Part shown: positions 1 through 7,268 of the stretch, one piece after another | Layout of the letters: the number at the start of each line of letters is the position of its first letter | Position numbering within the stretch: position 1 is the stretch's first letter | Origin: Planctomycetaceae bacterium | Lineage (GTDB): Bacteria > Planctomycetota > Planctomycetia > Planctomycetales > Planctomycetaceae | Reading direction: 5' to 3' | DNA length: 54,042 nt | Assembly (NCBI GenBank): GCA_020426505.1 | Contig: JAGQPX010000098.1 | Coordinates: 1-54,042 of the forward strand | Made by a program: the position numbers and the translations under genes | The notes under the pieces: generated by a model | The model's input: only the letters and a program-made list of their open reading frames with translations | The model's database searches: none | Told to the model about the DNA's origin: nothing

Positions 1-1
1 C

Positions 2-874
2 AAGGGGCAGTGGTATTTCGGCGTGCAGGAGCCGATCGTTGACCGCAGTACCTGGGACCGTGTGCAGGCATTACTCGGCGGTCATGTCTACCGCTCACAC
101 GAGCTGACCTTCGCCAGCAATCTGATCGAATGCGGCCACTGTGGTCATCCCATCACCGGTGAGCGGAAGACGAAGCAGACGAAGTCCGGAGAGACCGAGT
201 ACGTCTACTATCGCTGCTCACTCTACAACACCAAGGGACATCCGCGCGTAAGGCTGGCTGAAGCAAAGATCGACGAGCAGGTGCTGGCCCTGTTAGATCG
301 GCTGCGAATTGAAGATGTCGACGTCCGTGAATGGTTCCGCACCGTGCTGGCCGCACAGACGAAAGATGCTCAACGCGAGTCGATGGCCCAGCGGGAGGAG
401 CTGCTGCGTCAGGAGACGCTGCTGGCCGGTCAGGCCGACCGTCTACTCAACTTGCTTTTGGCTGACCGCATCGACGAGCAAACGTTCGCTGAAAAGTACA
501 CCGAGCTGCGTGATCGTCTGTCAAGCATCAAGCTGCAACTGGAAGTCCTCGACCGTGATCATGATGAAACGGCCGAGTTGGCGGTCAAAGCGTTTGAACT
601 TTCGCAATTCCTGCGAGAGCGATGGGTTACAGCTGAATACATCACGAAGCGTCGTATCCTGGAAATCACCTGTTTGAACTGCGTGCTTGATGACGCAACT
701 CTTGTCTTCACAACGAGAAAGCCCTTCGACCTGTTGGCCGAAGGGCAGTTTGTCCTCTCAAGCAGTTTGTCCTCTCAAGTCGGGGCGACAGGATTTGAAC
801 CTGCGACTTCCGGCTCCCAAAGCCGGCGCTCTAGCCAAACTGAGCTACGCCCCGTTGCGGCAGGAAGTCTATGA
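2..874 (+). CDS. Large serine recombinase, C-terminal part (5' end outside window)
   Basis: The frame is open from base 2, so the N-terminal catalytic resolvase domain lies left of the window. What is visible is the end of the 'Recombinase' domain (VDRSTWDRVQALL), a zinc-ribbon region (CGHCGHPITG followed by a YYRC segment) and a Leu/Glu-rich coiled coil at about residues 105-200, the usual order in large serine integrases. Such enzymes catalyse site-specific integration and excision of mobile elements. The last 30 or so residues (GATGFEPATSGSQSR...) are the antisense translation of a tRNA-Pro gene, so the present stop codon is probably not the ancestral one. Two 17-bp direct repeats lie just before the tRNA. 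I see no other element genes in the window, so any integrated element would extend to the left. Confidence 0.85.
   Translation, partial: KGQWYFGVQEPIVDRSTWDRVQALLGGHVYRSHELTFASNLIECGHCGHPITGERKTKQTKSGETEYVYYRCSLYNTKGHPRVRLAEAKIDEQVLALLDRLRIEDVDVREWFRTVLAAQTKDAQRESMAQREELLRQETLLAGQADRLLNLLLADRIDEQTFAEKYTELRDRLSSIKLQLEVLDRDHDETAELAVKAFELSQFLRERWVTAEYITKRRILEITCLNCVLDDATLVFTTRKPFDLLAEGQFVLSSSLSSQVGATGFEPATSGSQSRRSSQTELRPVAAGSL
745..778. repeat. 17-bp tandem direct repeat beside the tRNA-Pro 3' end
   Basis: The 17-mer GCAGTTTGTCCTCTCAA occurs twice head to tail (745-761 and 762-778). It ends one base before the tRNA 3' end and lies inside the recombinase frame. It could be an attachment-site scar or a simple local duplication; the sequence alone does not decide. 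Confidence 0.7.
780..854 (-). tRNA. tRNA-Pro (anticodon UGG)
   Basis: The minus strand folds into a full cloverleaf. The acceptor stem is CGGGGCG/CGCCCCG with discriminator A at base 780. The D-arm begins TAGCTC. The anticodon stem is CCGGC/GCCGG around loop TTTGGGA, with anticodon TGG. The T-loop is TTCAAAT. The C1-G72 acceptor start is typical of bacterial tRNA-Pro. The CCA end is not encoded (the next bases read CTT). The 3' end of the tRNA points toward the recombinase gene, the usual orientation when an element integrates at a tRNA 3' end. Confidence 0.95.
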
Positions 875-1061
875 AACGTGCTACCGAATTCCTAGCCGAA
901 GTCGTGTTGATTCTGCCTCGGGCGTTCTGCCACACGCAGGTATTTTGGCACATCTCAAGGAATTCATTGACTGGGAAATACGCGGTCACCGTTGGCTTTG
1001 ATAGCATGTTCCTGCTCGCGAACGCAGCGAACGAATGACTGATCAACGGAATGTTGGAGCG

Positions 1062-1364
1062 ATGGCAAAGAAGTGCAAACGCTGTTTCGGCGTCCATATC
1101 CTGACATCAAAAATCCGATGGACTGATTTGCCTGCGTTGCTGCTTCTCTTGCGACCGGTCCGTTGTTACTACTGCAGACGTCGGCAGTATACTAGCTTGT
1201 TGCCTGTTGTCGGGAGTATCTACCGAACAACCGTGGCCCTCACGGCAATCGCTGCCGCCGCGATGTTGTTCTATACGCATATCTTGGAACGCCCCCTACC
1301 GCCACTCGAATCCCTGAAAATCGACGTCTCGAAAGTTTGGATTCCCGGTGACAGCTCGAAGTGA
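1062..1364 (+). CDS. Small hypothetical protein with zinc-ribbon and one membrane segment
   Basis: This weak but plausible gene encodes about 100 residues. It has an N-terminal KCKRC pair, a second pair (RCYYC) after a leucine-rich stretch and an RP motif, then a hydrophobic segment (TTVALTAIAAAAMLF) that could cross the membrane, and a short polar tail. The pattern CxxC - hydrophobic - RPxRCxxC resembles small zinc-ribbon membrane proteins seen in many bacteria. I chose ATG 1062 because it starts just before the first CxxC and has GGAG close upstream; an in-frame ATG at 1035 is the alternative. No function can be given. It is the only candidate gene between the tRNA and parB. Confidence 0.4.
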   Translation: MAKKCKRCFGVHILTSKIRWTDLPALLLLLRPVRCYYCRRRQYTSLLPVVGSIYRTTVALTAIAAAAMLFYTHILERPLPPLESLKIDVSKVWIPGDSSK

Positions 1365-1438
1365 ACGGCCGTGTCAAGAAGGGTTCTCGAATCGATTGAG
1401 CCCGCGACCATGTAAACATTTGTCCACATCGCGTGTCA

Positions 1439-2362
1439 TCAGGCCGCTGCACGCCTGAGTCGACGCAGAACGTCCTCGAATTCGTCGTTGGAATTGAATG
1501 GGATCACGATCTGTCCGCGGTCGTTCGTTTTGAGCTTGATGTCGACCTTCACGCCCAGCAGTTCGCGGAGATGCTCCTGGACGGAGAGGACGTGATTTGA
1601 CAGATCCGGTTTCTTCGGGGAGTCGGGTTCCAGCTTGATCGGCACTACGTCCGGCTGTTCACTGAGGTGGGCACGAACAGCGGTCTCTGTTTGACGAACG
1701 TTCAACGACTCCGCCTGGACACGGCCGCACATGGCGATTTGCCCTGCTTCATCAAGTGGATGCAGCGCACGCGCATGACCGGTTGAGATTTTTCCCTGCT
1801 GCAACGCGAGTCGGACTGGCTCAGCCAGATCGAGCAACCGGAGCATGTTGGCGACTGCGGAGCGGCTCATGCTCAGTTGCTTGGCCAAAGTCTCGACCGG
1901 GGTGCCGAACTGTTTGAGGTACTCGGCGAACGCCTGTGCCTTTTCGAGATCGCTGAGGTCTTTCCGTTTCAGATTCTCTTCGAGAGCAAATTCGCACGCT
2001 GTCTGATCGATCACGTCGACGACGCGAGCGGGGATGGTCGACAGCCCGGCTTGCTCGGCCGCCTTCCAGCGGCGCTCCCCCGCGATCAACTGAAACCCGC
2101 CTTCGGGCAGTTCCCGCACAAGGATCGGCTGGAGCAGCCCATGCTCGCGGATACTGTCGCTGAGTTCCCGCATGCCCTCGGCGTCGAAGTCCTTGCGGGG
2201 CTGCCACGGGTTGCGCTCGATGTTGCCGATCGGAAGATCGCGGAGCGACCCCGGGTCGACGGGCTGCGAACCTTCTTCTGCGGCCATCCCGCGACCCAAC
2301 AGCGAATTCAGTCCTCGTCCCAGTCGTCGCTTCGGTTGAGCGTCCGGATATTCCTCGGTCAT
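1439..2362 (-). CDS. parB: Chromosome partitioning protein ParB
   Basis: ParB is a CTP-dependent DNA clamp that loads at parS sites near the origin and, with ParA and SMC, segregates the chromosome. The protein (about 307 residues) begins with the typical KRRLGRGLNSLLG start. It continues with the ParB/Srx domain carrying the AGERRWKAA CTP-binding motif, a central helix-turn-helix region (TLAKQLSMSRSAVANMLRLL), and a C-terminal dimerisation region (LRELLGVKVDIKL). I prefer ATG 2362, which has AGGGAAGG seven bases upstream; ATG 2398, also with a good ribosome site, would add 12 residues. A parA gene usually sits beside parB, but none is in this window. An exact parS lies at 4513-4528. Confidence 0.96.
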   Translation of the reverse strand: MTEEYPDAQPKRRLGRGLNSLLGRGMAAEEGSQPVDPGSLRDLPIGNIERNPWQPRKDFDAEGMRELSDSIREHGLLQPILVRELPEGGFQLIAGERRWKAAEQAGLSTIPARVVDVIDQTACEFALEENLKRKDLSDLEKAQAFAEYLKQFGTPVETLAKQLSMSRSAVANMLRLLDLAEPVRLALQQGKISTGHARALHPLDEAGQIAMCGRVQAESLNVRQTETAVRAHLSEQPDVVPIKLEPDSPKKPDLSNHVLSVQEHLRELLGVKVDIKLKTNDRGQIVIPFNSNDEFEDVLRRLRRAAA

Positions 2363-2474
2363 CTTCGAGCCTTCCCTGGCAGAGAGATTAGGTAGCATGT
2401 CAGGTTGTCCTTCCTTGTATCGGCGGCGACTCGACGACACGTTCAAAAATCGCCACAAGAGGTGATGAGGCCCC

Positions 2475-2490
2475 AGTTTCAAGTGAAACA
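2475..2490. promoter_or_regulatory. Probable degenerate parS site
   Basis: AGTTTCAAGTGAAACA matches the 16-base parS consensus TGTTTCACGTGAAACA at 14 positions. It lies about 110 bases upstream of the parB start. Partial sites like this can bind ParB weakly. The exact site 2 kb away makes chance resemblance less likely, but binding is not shown. Confidence 0.5.
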
Positions 2491-2594
2491 GGGCAAGACA
2501 CGCAAGCTTTGCCGACGGTCATATCGACCAGCGTGTCCGTTCAACCTCCACCGCTCAGTTGCGCCCAGACCGCAACCCGGTCGCATTCACCTCT

Positions 2595-2704
2595 CCCAAG
2601 CCGACAGCTCCGCTGTCGTACCTCATGTCAAGAATAGAACAAGACCATACACCGAACGTTGCGAATCGACCGTTATTCGATCGACGGCAAAGCCGTCGGC
2701 TTGT
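2595..2704. repeat. Dispersed inverted-repeat element, family B copy 1
   Basis: The outer arms CCCAAGCCGACAGCTCCGCT (from 2595) and the partly complementary right arm ending GCCGTCGGCTTG (about 2681-2704) flank an unrelated centre. The same arms occur at 46519-46642. Each arm is itself a small hairpin. The stretch 2363-2716 between parB and the glycosyltransferase holds no gene, only this element and the parS-like site. Confidence 0.65.
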
Positions 2705-2716
2705 GATCGAACGCCA

Positions 2717-4501
2717 TCATGGCCTTACGCGATACAGCCGAATCGGTACCGTTTCCTGACGCACATTCGAGCTCGCTCGTTCATCAAGTTGGACCAGCAG
2801 ACTCGGTTGATAGGGCCATTCAGCAACGAGCGACAGCCGATCTTGAACTTCCTGCGGTTGCTCTGAAAGCAGCGGCGAGTGTGGTCCGGTGACGAGAAAC
2901 ACCGTAGGCTCCGTCTCAGTGACATCATTCACGATACCAAAGTCTGGCACTGGAAAAGCCGCCGTGTAGTGCGGACCTGACTGAAATCCCAATTGATAAA
3001 AGAGTCCCGGCTCACCGATTACACCAATCGATGAATCTGGTGACCAGTCGGCCTGAATCTCCGAAATCTCGAATGCGATCTCTTGCAGCCTTCCTCGGTC
3101 CTGCCAGACCTGGGTGTTCGCCCGAGACACGATTAAGATCAGTCCGATGATGGGAGCAATCAGAAGCCAGTTCGTGACCAGATTCAGGTGAGTCTCTGAC
3201 CGTTGAGCCTCAGCTGCACTCGACAAATCTCTGGAGAGGGACTGGTTGACGGACTCGAATAATCGCCCTACCAATAGCCAGCAGGTAACGATCAAAGGAA
3301 CCGTCAGACGGAGATATGGGGTGTACAGAGGAACGGCAGTGAAAAGTCCAATGAACCAGGCACAGAGAAACCACCCCGCGAGGTCCATCTGAAGATTTCT
3401 ACTTTGAGTCAGCGTGGCCACCACACCGCAGACCGTGAGAATCCCTATCGTGATGGCCGAATCCACGAGTCCGTAGTCAGCGAGTTCGATGAAAATCAAG
3501 AGACCAAAAGCCAGTAGGAACCGAGCGAGCGGTCTTGTAAGAGTCTCTGATCCGGGATGAACGACTATCAAAGGACAAAGGCCAACTCCCACCCAGGTCC
3601 AGGACTGGCTGATCAACCGGAGGTGCGTCAATTGCTTCGAGAAGCTCTCCCACCAGCCACCGAACCCCACGAAGTACCCCGCATGGTTCGCAGACACTGC
3701 GGCGTAGCCGCCGTATTGTTGGAGGTCGATGAGGACCGGGAGCCAGCCGACGATCGCGATCGTGGCGAGGAGTGACCAGCGCAGGAGGACAGCCCCCGGC
3801 GATGGCACGTCCTCCCGTTTCGCCGCACATTGGAAATGTGCGGCGAAACGGGAGGGGGTGATGCGGGGGACGATCAGCCACGCGAGAGTGCCTGAGCCGC
3901 TGATGGCGAGGGTCAGCCAGCCGTTGTATTTCGTCCACCAGGCGAGGCTCGCGAACAGACCGGCGAGGAAGATGGCCAGTGGTCGTCCGGTGAGGATGGC
4001 TCGCCAGGCCCAGTAGACAGCCCAGAGCATCCACAGGCAGAGAAGCACGTCCGTCAGGGCCGTGCGGCTGAACAGGATGTGGACTTCGCTGAACGCGGCG
4101 AGCGTCGCGGACGTCATCCCCGCGATCGGTCCGAACCATTGACGGCTGACCCACCAGATCGAAGGCACCATCACGCAACCTGCAACCACGTTCACCCAGA
4201 TGACCGACGCCGCATTCATGCCGGTGAGGATCAGCGTCCACTCCAACAAAAAGGGCAGTAGTGGCGGTGCATAGAGGTGCCGGAATGGGTAGCGGTCACC
4301 GTTGAAGGGGCAGAGGATGTTCGACGCATACACCCCCTCATCGAAGTGCTCGACCGCCATGTGACTCGGTTGCCACACACGGAGTGCAATCCCTGCCAGC
4401 GTAATCGCGAGCACGACCATCCACTCCTGCGAGCGGCCCGGTTGTTCGGGCGACTCAGGAATGTCTGTCGTCGGTGATGTCCCCTTCGATGCACGGGGCA
4501 C
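2717..4501 (-). CDS. Membrane glycosyltransferase, GT39/ArnT-like
   Basis: This 594-residue integral membrane protein has about 11-13 hydrophobic segments. Near the N-terminus it has the VEHFDEGVYASN motif (residues about 51-62); acidic residues in the first periplasmic loop are the catalytic feature of GT39/GT83 enzymes, which transfer sugars or mannose from lipid-linked donors. The acceptor is unknown. The start is GTG 4501 with AGAGG seven to eight bases upstream; the exact parS site sits just before it. At about residues 216-230 the frame contains a perfect 21-bp inverted repeat (3811-3855) that encodes a polar peptide (SRFAAHFQCAAKRE) between two membrane segments, apparently inserted in frame into a loop. 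The gene is convergent with nothing and lies directly upstream of parB on the same strand. Confidence 0.85.
   Translation of the reverse strand: MPRASKGTSPTTDIPESPEQPGRSQEWMVVLAITLAGIALRVWQPSHMAVEHFDEGVYASNILCPFNGDRYPFRHLYAPPLLPFLLEWTLILTGMNAASVIWVNVVAGCVMVPSIWWVSRQWFGPIAGMTSATLAAFSEVHILFSRTALTDVLLCLWMLWAVYWAWRAILTGRPLAIFLAGLFASLAWWTKYNGWLTLAISGSGTLAWLIVPRITPSRFAAHFQCAAKREDVPSPGAVLLRWSLLATIAIVGWLPVLIDLQQYGGYAAVSANHAGYFVGFGGWWESFSKQLTHLRLISQSWTWVGVGLCPLIVVHPGSETLTRPLARFLLAFGLLIFIELADYGLVDSAITIGILTVCGVVATLTQSRNLQMDLAGWFLCAWFIGLFTAVPLYTPYLRLTVPLIVTCWLLVGRLFESVNQSLSRDLSSAAEAQRSETHLNLVTNWLLIAPIIGLILIVSRANTQVWQDRGRLQEIAFEISEIQADWSPDSSIGVIGEPGLFYQLGFQSGPHYTAAFPVPDFGIVNDVTETEPTVFLVTGPHSPLLSEQPQEVQDRLSLVAEWPYQPSLLVQLDERASSNVRQETVPIRLYRVRP
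3811..3855. repeat. Perfect 21-bp inverted repeat inside the glycosyltransferase gene
   Basis: The left arm 3811-3831 (CCTCCCGTTTCGCCGCACATT) and right arm 3835-3855 are exact reverse complements separated by three bases (GGA). Because of the symmetry, the antisense strand encodes nearly the same peptide (RFAAHWKCAAKR). A diverged relative lies at 28891-28933. The insertion keeps the host frame open. Confidence 0.95.
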
Positions 4502-4512
4502 AGGAATTCCTC

Positions 4513-4528
4513 TGTTTCACGTGAAACA
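4513..4528. promoter_or_regulatory. parS: parS centromere site (exact consensus)
   Basis: TGTTTCACGTGAAACA is the exact 16-base parS palindrome recognised by chromosomal ParB in most bacteria. It lies 12 bases upstream of the glycosyltransferase GTG and about 2.1 kb from parB. Known parS sites cluster near oriC, so the window is probably origin-proximal. ParB spreading could also affect the overlapping glycosyltransferase promoter. Confidence 0.93.
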
Positions 4529-4563
4529 CTTCGGATGCAAACTATTTGCAGTAGCTGGATTCA

Positions 4564-4630
4564 CTAGCCGCGCCCGTCAGGAAGCGGAAAGAATGGCCAT
4601 CGAGTTCCGCTCCCTCACGGTCGCGGCTAG
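4564..4630. repeat. Dispersed inverted-repeat element, family A copy 1
   Basis: CTAGCCGCGCCCGTCAGGAAGCGG (4564-4587) pairs with the right arm 4607-4630 at about 20 of 24 positions. A second copy is at 14144-14237. The gene-free stretch 4502-4825 holds the parS site, this element and, just before the next gene, a ribosome-binding site; nothing else is recognisable. Confidence 0.8.
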
Positions 4631-4825
4631 TTCGACAACCCACGATAAGGAAACTGATAAAGGACCAGGACGACCCAATCAGAAATCTGACGATCGGTTA
4701 TGCTCATCCTGAAACCTCGTACTCATCAGCGGTTTCCTCACGGTCACTGCGGCTCTATCATAGGGGGAACGATACTCGGTGCCACTGCCGCGAGGCAGGG
4801 TGACATTCGCGACCCGGAGAGATTC

Positions 4826-5143
4826 ATGGCGACACCTGACGAGATGTACGATGAGGCGACGGCGATCAAGGATGGAGGCGACCTCGAAGGGGCCGTCGCC
4901 AAGCTCAAGGAGATTCTCGAAGTCGATCCGAATCATGCCCTCACCCACTCCGCCCTCGGGGTCCACCTCCAGAAGCTCGGCCAGCCCGACGAGGCGGTCG
5001 CTCATGCCAAAAGGGTGACCGAATTGGAGCCGACCGACCCGTTCTCATTCACACAGTTGTCGGTGATCTGTATGCGTTGCGGACTCATTCAGGAAGCGGA
5101 AGACGCGATGGCGCGGGCGCGTGAAATCCAGATGGGCGGGTGA
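4826..5143 (+). CDS. Small tetratricopeptide-repeat protein
   Basis: The 105-residue protein is built from about three TPR-like helix pairs: residues 5-38 (DEATAIKDGGDLEGAVAKL...), 39-72 (ALTHSALGVHLQKLGQPDEA) and 73-105. TPR proteins are scaffolds that bind other proteins. No signal peptide is visible, so it is probably cytoplasmic. ATG 4826 has GGAGA upstream and starts directly at the first repeat. It lies 120 bases upstream of the SecA-like gene on the same strand. Its partner is unknown. Confidence 0.85.
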   Translation: MATPDEMYDEATAIKDGGDLEGAVAKLKEILEVDPNHALTHSALGVHLQKLGQPDEAVAHAKRVTELEPTDPFSFTQLSVICMRCGLIQEAEDAMARAREIQMGG

Positions 5144-5175
5144 CCAAGATCACATTCACCAGGATTCATCCATCG

Positions 5176-5234
5176 CTTGCGGCTTAGCACGACCAGAAGA
5201 CCTCTGACGCCAGAGGGCCTCGCTAAGCCGCAAG
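5176..5234. repeat. Inverted repeat at the 5' edge of the SecA-like gene
   Basis: CTTGCGGCTTAGC (5176-5188) is an exact reverse complement of 5222-5234. The element overlaps a TTG (5177) and a GTG (5234) that could otherwise be taken as starts of the next gene, an argument for the downstream ATG. Confidence 0.85.
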
Positions 5235-5266
5235 TGATCCACGACGACACAGAGGTTTCCATCGAG

Positions 5267-7153
5267 ATGTTGTCCCTCGCACATTGTCGCCGCGTGACTG
5301 GGCAGGTGCGCCGACGTGCGAAGCGAGTCGGTCGAATGTCCGACGGTGAGATGTTGTCCGAGGCTCATCGTCTTCAATGGGAGGCCCGCGGCGGGACGTC
5401 TCTCAAGCGACTGCTGCCCGACGTCTTCGCGTTGGCGGTCGAGGCGGCCACGCGTGAGCTCAAGATGACTCCTTACCCCGTGCAGATCATGGGGGGCGTG
5501 GCCCTGTTCGAGGGGGGCATCGCTGAGATGCAGACGGGTGAAGGCAAGACGCTGACCGCCATCCTGCCGGCATCCCTCCGCGCGTTCGCGGGCAAGGGGT
5601 GTCATGTCATGACGACGAACGACTACCTCGCTGAGCGTGATGCCACCCTGCTTCGACCGGTCTACGAACGGCTAGGGCTGACAGTCGGCTGCATCCAGCA
5701 ACCGCTCGATACGAACGCCCGCCGAGAGGCATACGCTTGCGATGTGACCTACGGCACCGCCAGTGAACTCGGCTTCGACTTCCTTCGCGACCGGCTGCGA
5801 ACGGGAGCGAGTGCGACCAACGACACGCGTCGCTCGATGTTCCAGCAGGACGTTGGCGAGGAGGCACCGGTCCAGCGGGGTCAGTACTTTGCCCTGGTCG
5901 ACGAGGCGGACAGCATCCTGATCGACGAAGCACGCACCCCGCTGATCATCGGACTGCAACTCCCTAACCGACCGGCGATGGTCAGTCTCTACCGCTGGGC
6001 GAACCAGGTCGTGCCCGAACTCGAGCGGAACCGTGACTTCCAGTACGACGAGAAGCGGCGGTCAGCCTTTCTCACCGAGGCGGGGTGTCGTCGGGTGGTG
6101 CTGCTTTCGAAGCCGACCCTGCTCGACTCGATCGACACCGAGCGGATCTATCAGCATGTCGAGAAGGCCATCACCGCGTACTACGGCTTCACTCTCGATC
6201 GGGACTACATCGTGGTCGACGACGAAGTGATCATTGTGGATGAGTCGACCGGCAGGCAGATGGACGGCCGCAAGTGGCAGGACGGACTGCATCAAGCGGT
6301 CGAAGCGAAGGAGGCGATTCCGCTCAGTCCACAGACAGGCAGCGGTGCCCGCGTAACGATCCAGACGCTCTTCCGTCGTTACGAGCACCTCTCAGGGATG
6401 ACGGGCACGGCAGCCGTCGCGCGGCGTGAGTTCAAACGAGTCTACAAGCGGAAGGTGACCGTGGTCCCGACTCACCGGAAGTGCATCCGCACCGGCAAGC
6501 GGACTCGCATCTTCGCGACGCAGGCGGCCAAGCGAGAGGCAGTGCTGAAAGAGATCGTGCAGCTGGTCTCCAAGAAGCGGGCGGTCCTCGTCGGCACGCC
6601 TTCGGTCTCTGCGTCGGAATCATTGTCCGCGCGACTGAAGGATGAAGGGCTCGCGCACTCGGTCCTGAACGCGGTTCAGCACGAGGAGGAAGCGAAGATC
6701 GTGGAGAAGGCCGGGCTACCCGGTCGCATTACAATCGCAACCAACATGGCCGGGCGAGGCACTGACATCCTGCTGCACGAGCATGTCCGCGAAGCGGGGG
6801 GCCTGCATGTGATCGCCACCGAGATGCACACCTCCAAACGGATCGACCGTCAGCTCATCGGACGAGCTGCCCGGCAGGGTGACCCGGGGAGCTTTCAGTT
6901 CTTCCTGTCTCTGGAAGACGAACTGCTGCATGTAATGCCGCCGCACAAGCTCCGCCGTATTCAACGCGGAGCCCATCCCGGCAAGTCGGGCGAACTCTCG
7001 ACCCGCTGGCTCCCGTTGTTCCAGCGGACTCAACGTCGCCTGGAGAAGTTGCACATCAAGCAACGCAAGCAGATGCTCAAACAGGAGCAGGAGCAACTCA
7101 AGAAGTACAACCGCATGGGCCTCGACCCGTTCCTGGAGTTGGTCGAGAATTGA
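5267..7153 (+). CDS. Short SecA-like preprotein translocase ATPase
   Basis: The protein is a SecA-family motor of about 628 residues; canonical SecA is usually 800-1100. It has the Walker A MQTGEGKTLTA (about residue 88), the DEAD segment VDEADSILIDEARTPLIIG (about 210), LSGMTGTAAVARREF, the NBD2 motif NMAGRGTDI (about 492) and the Arg-finger segment IDRQLIGRAARQGDPGS (about 525). Canonical SecA has GRAGRQGD there, so one Gly is Ala. The chain stops soon after NBD2, so most of the helical scaffold/wing and the zinc-binding C-tail are missing. ATG 5267 has AGAGG upstream; TTG 5177 and GTG 5234 lie in a repeat. It is probably an accessory SecA or SecA-derived helicase, not the housekeeping one. 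Confidence 0.88.
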   Translation: MLSLAHCRRVTGQVRRRAKRVGRMSDGEMLSEAHRLQWEARGGTSLKRLLPDVFALAVEAATRELKMTPYPVQIMGGVALFEGGIAEMQTGEGKTLTAILPASLRAFAGKGCHVMTTNDYLAERDATLLRPVYERLGLTVGCIQQPLDTNARREAYACDVTYGTASELGFDFLRDRLRTGASATNDTRRSMFQQDVGEEAPVQRGQYFALVDEADSILIDEARTPLIIGLQLPNRPAMVSLYRWANQVVPELERNRDFQYDEKRRSAFLTEAGCRRVVLLSKPTLLDSIDTERIYQHVEKAITAYYGFTLDRDYIVVDDEVIIVDESTGRQMDGRKWQDGLHQAVEAKEAIPLSPQTGSGARVTIQTLFRRYEHLSGMTGTAAVARREFKRVYKRKVTVVPTHRKCIRTGKRTRIFATQAAKREAVLKEIVQLVSKKRAVLVGTPSVSASESLSARLKDEGLAHSVLNAVQHEEEAKIVEKAGLPGRITIATNMAGRGTDILLHEHVREAGGLHVIATEMHTSKRIDRQLIGRAARQGDPGSFQFFLSLEDELLHVMPPHKLRRIQRGAHPGKSGELSTRWLPLFQRTQRRLEKLHIKQRKQMLKQEQEQLKKYNRMGLDPFLELVEN

Positions 7154-7178
7154 CCCTGCTCCAATAGGTGGCAGGGTC
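7152..7178 (+). terminator. Hairpin overlapping the SecA-like stop codon
   Basis: GACCCTGC (7152-7159) and GCAGGGTC (7171-7178) form a perfect 8-bp stem with an 11-base loop. The TGA stop is inside the stem. No T-run follows, so it is at best a weak or factor-dependent terminator between convergent genes. Confidence 0.35.
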
Positions 7179-7268
7179 GGACCATCGGGATGGCCCTGGG
7201 GACTCGCGAGTTCACACGGAGCCATCCGCTTCGCTTCTGACCCCGCCACCCAACGCCTCTGGGGTTGC

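Noticed and set aside
1420..1428. DnaA-box-like TTGTCCACA near parB
   Set aside because: A single one-mismatch box without a cluster or AT-rich unwinding region is not evidence for an origin.
5177..5266. TTG or GTG start giving a longer SecA-like protein
   Set aside because: The extra codons are encoded by a dispersed inverted repeat and lack a ribosome site.
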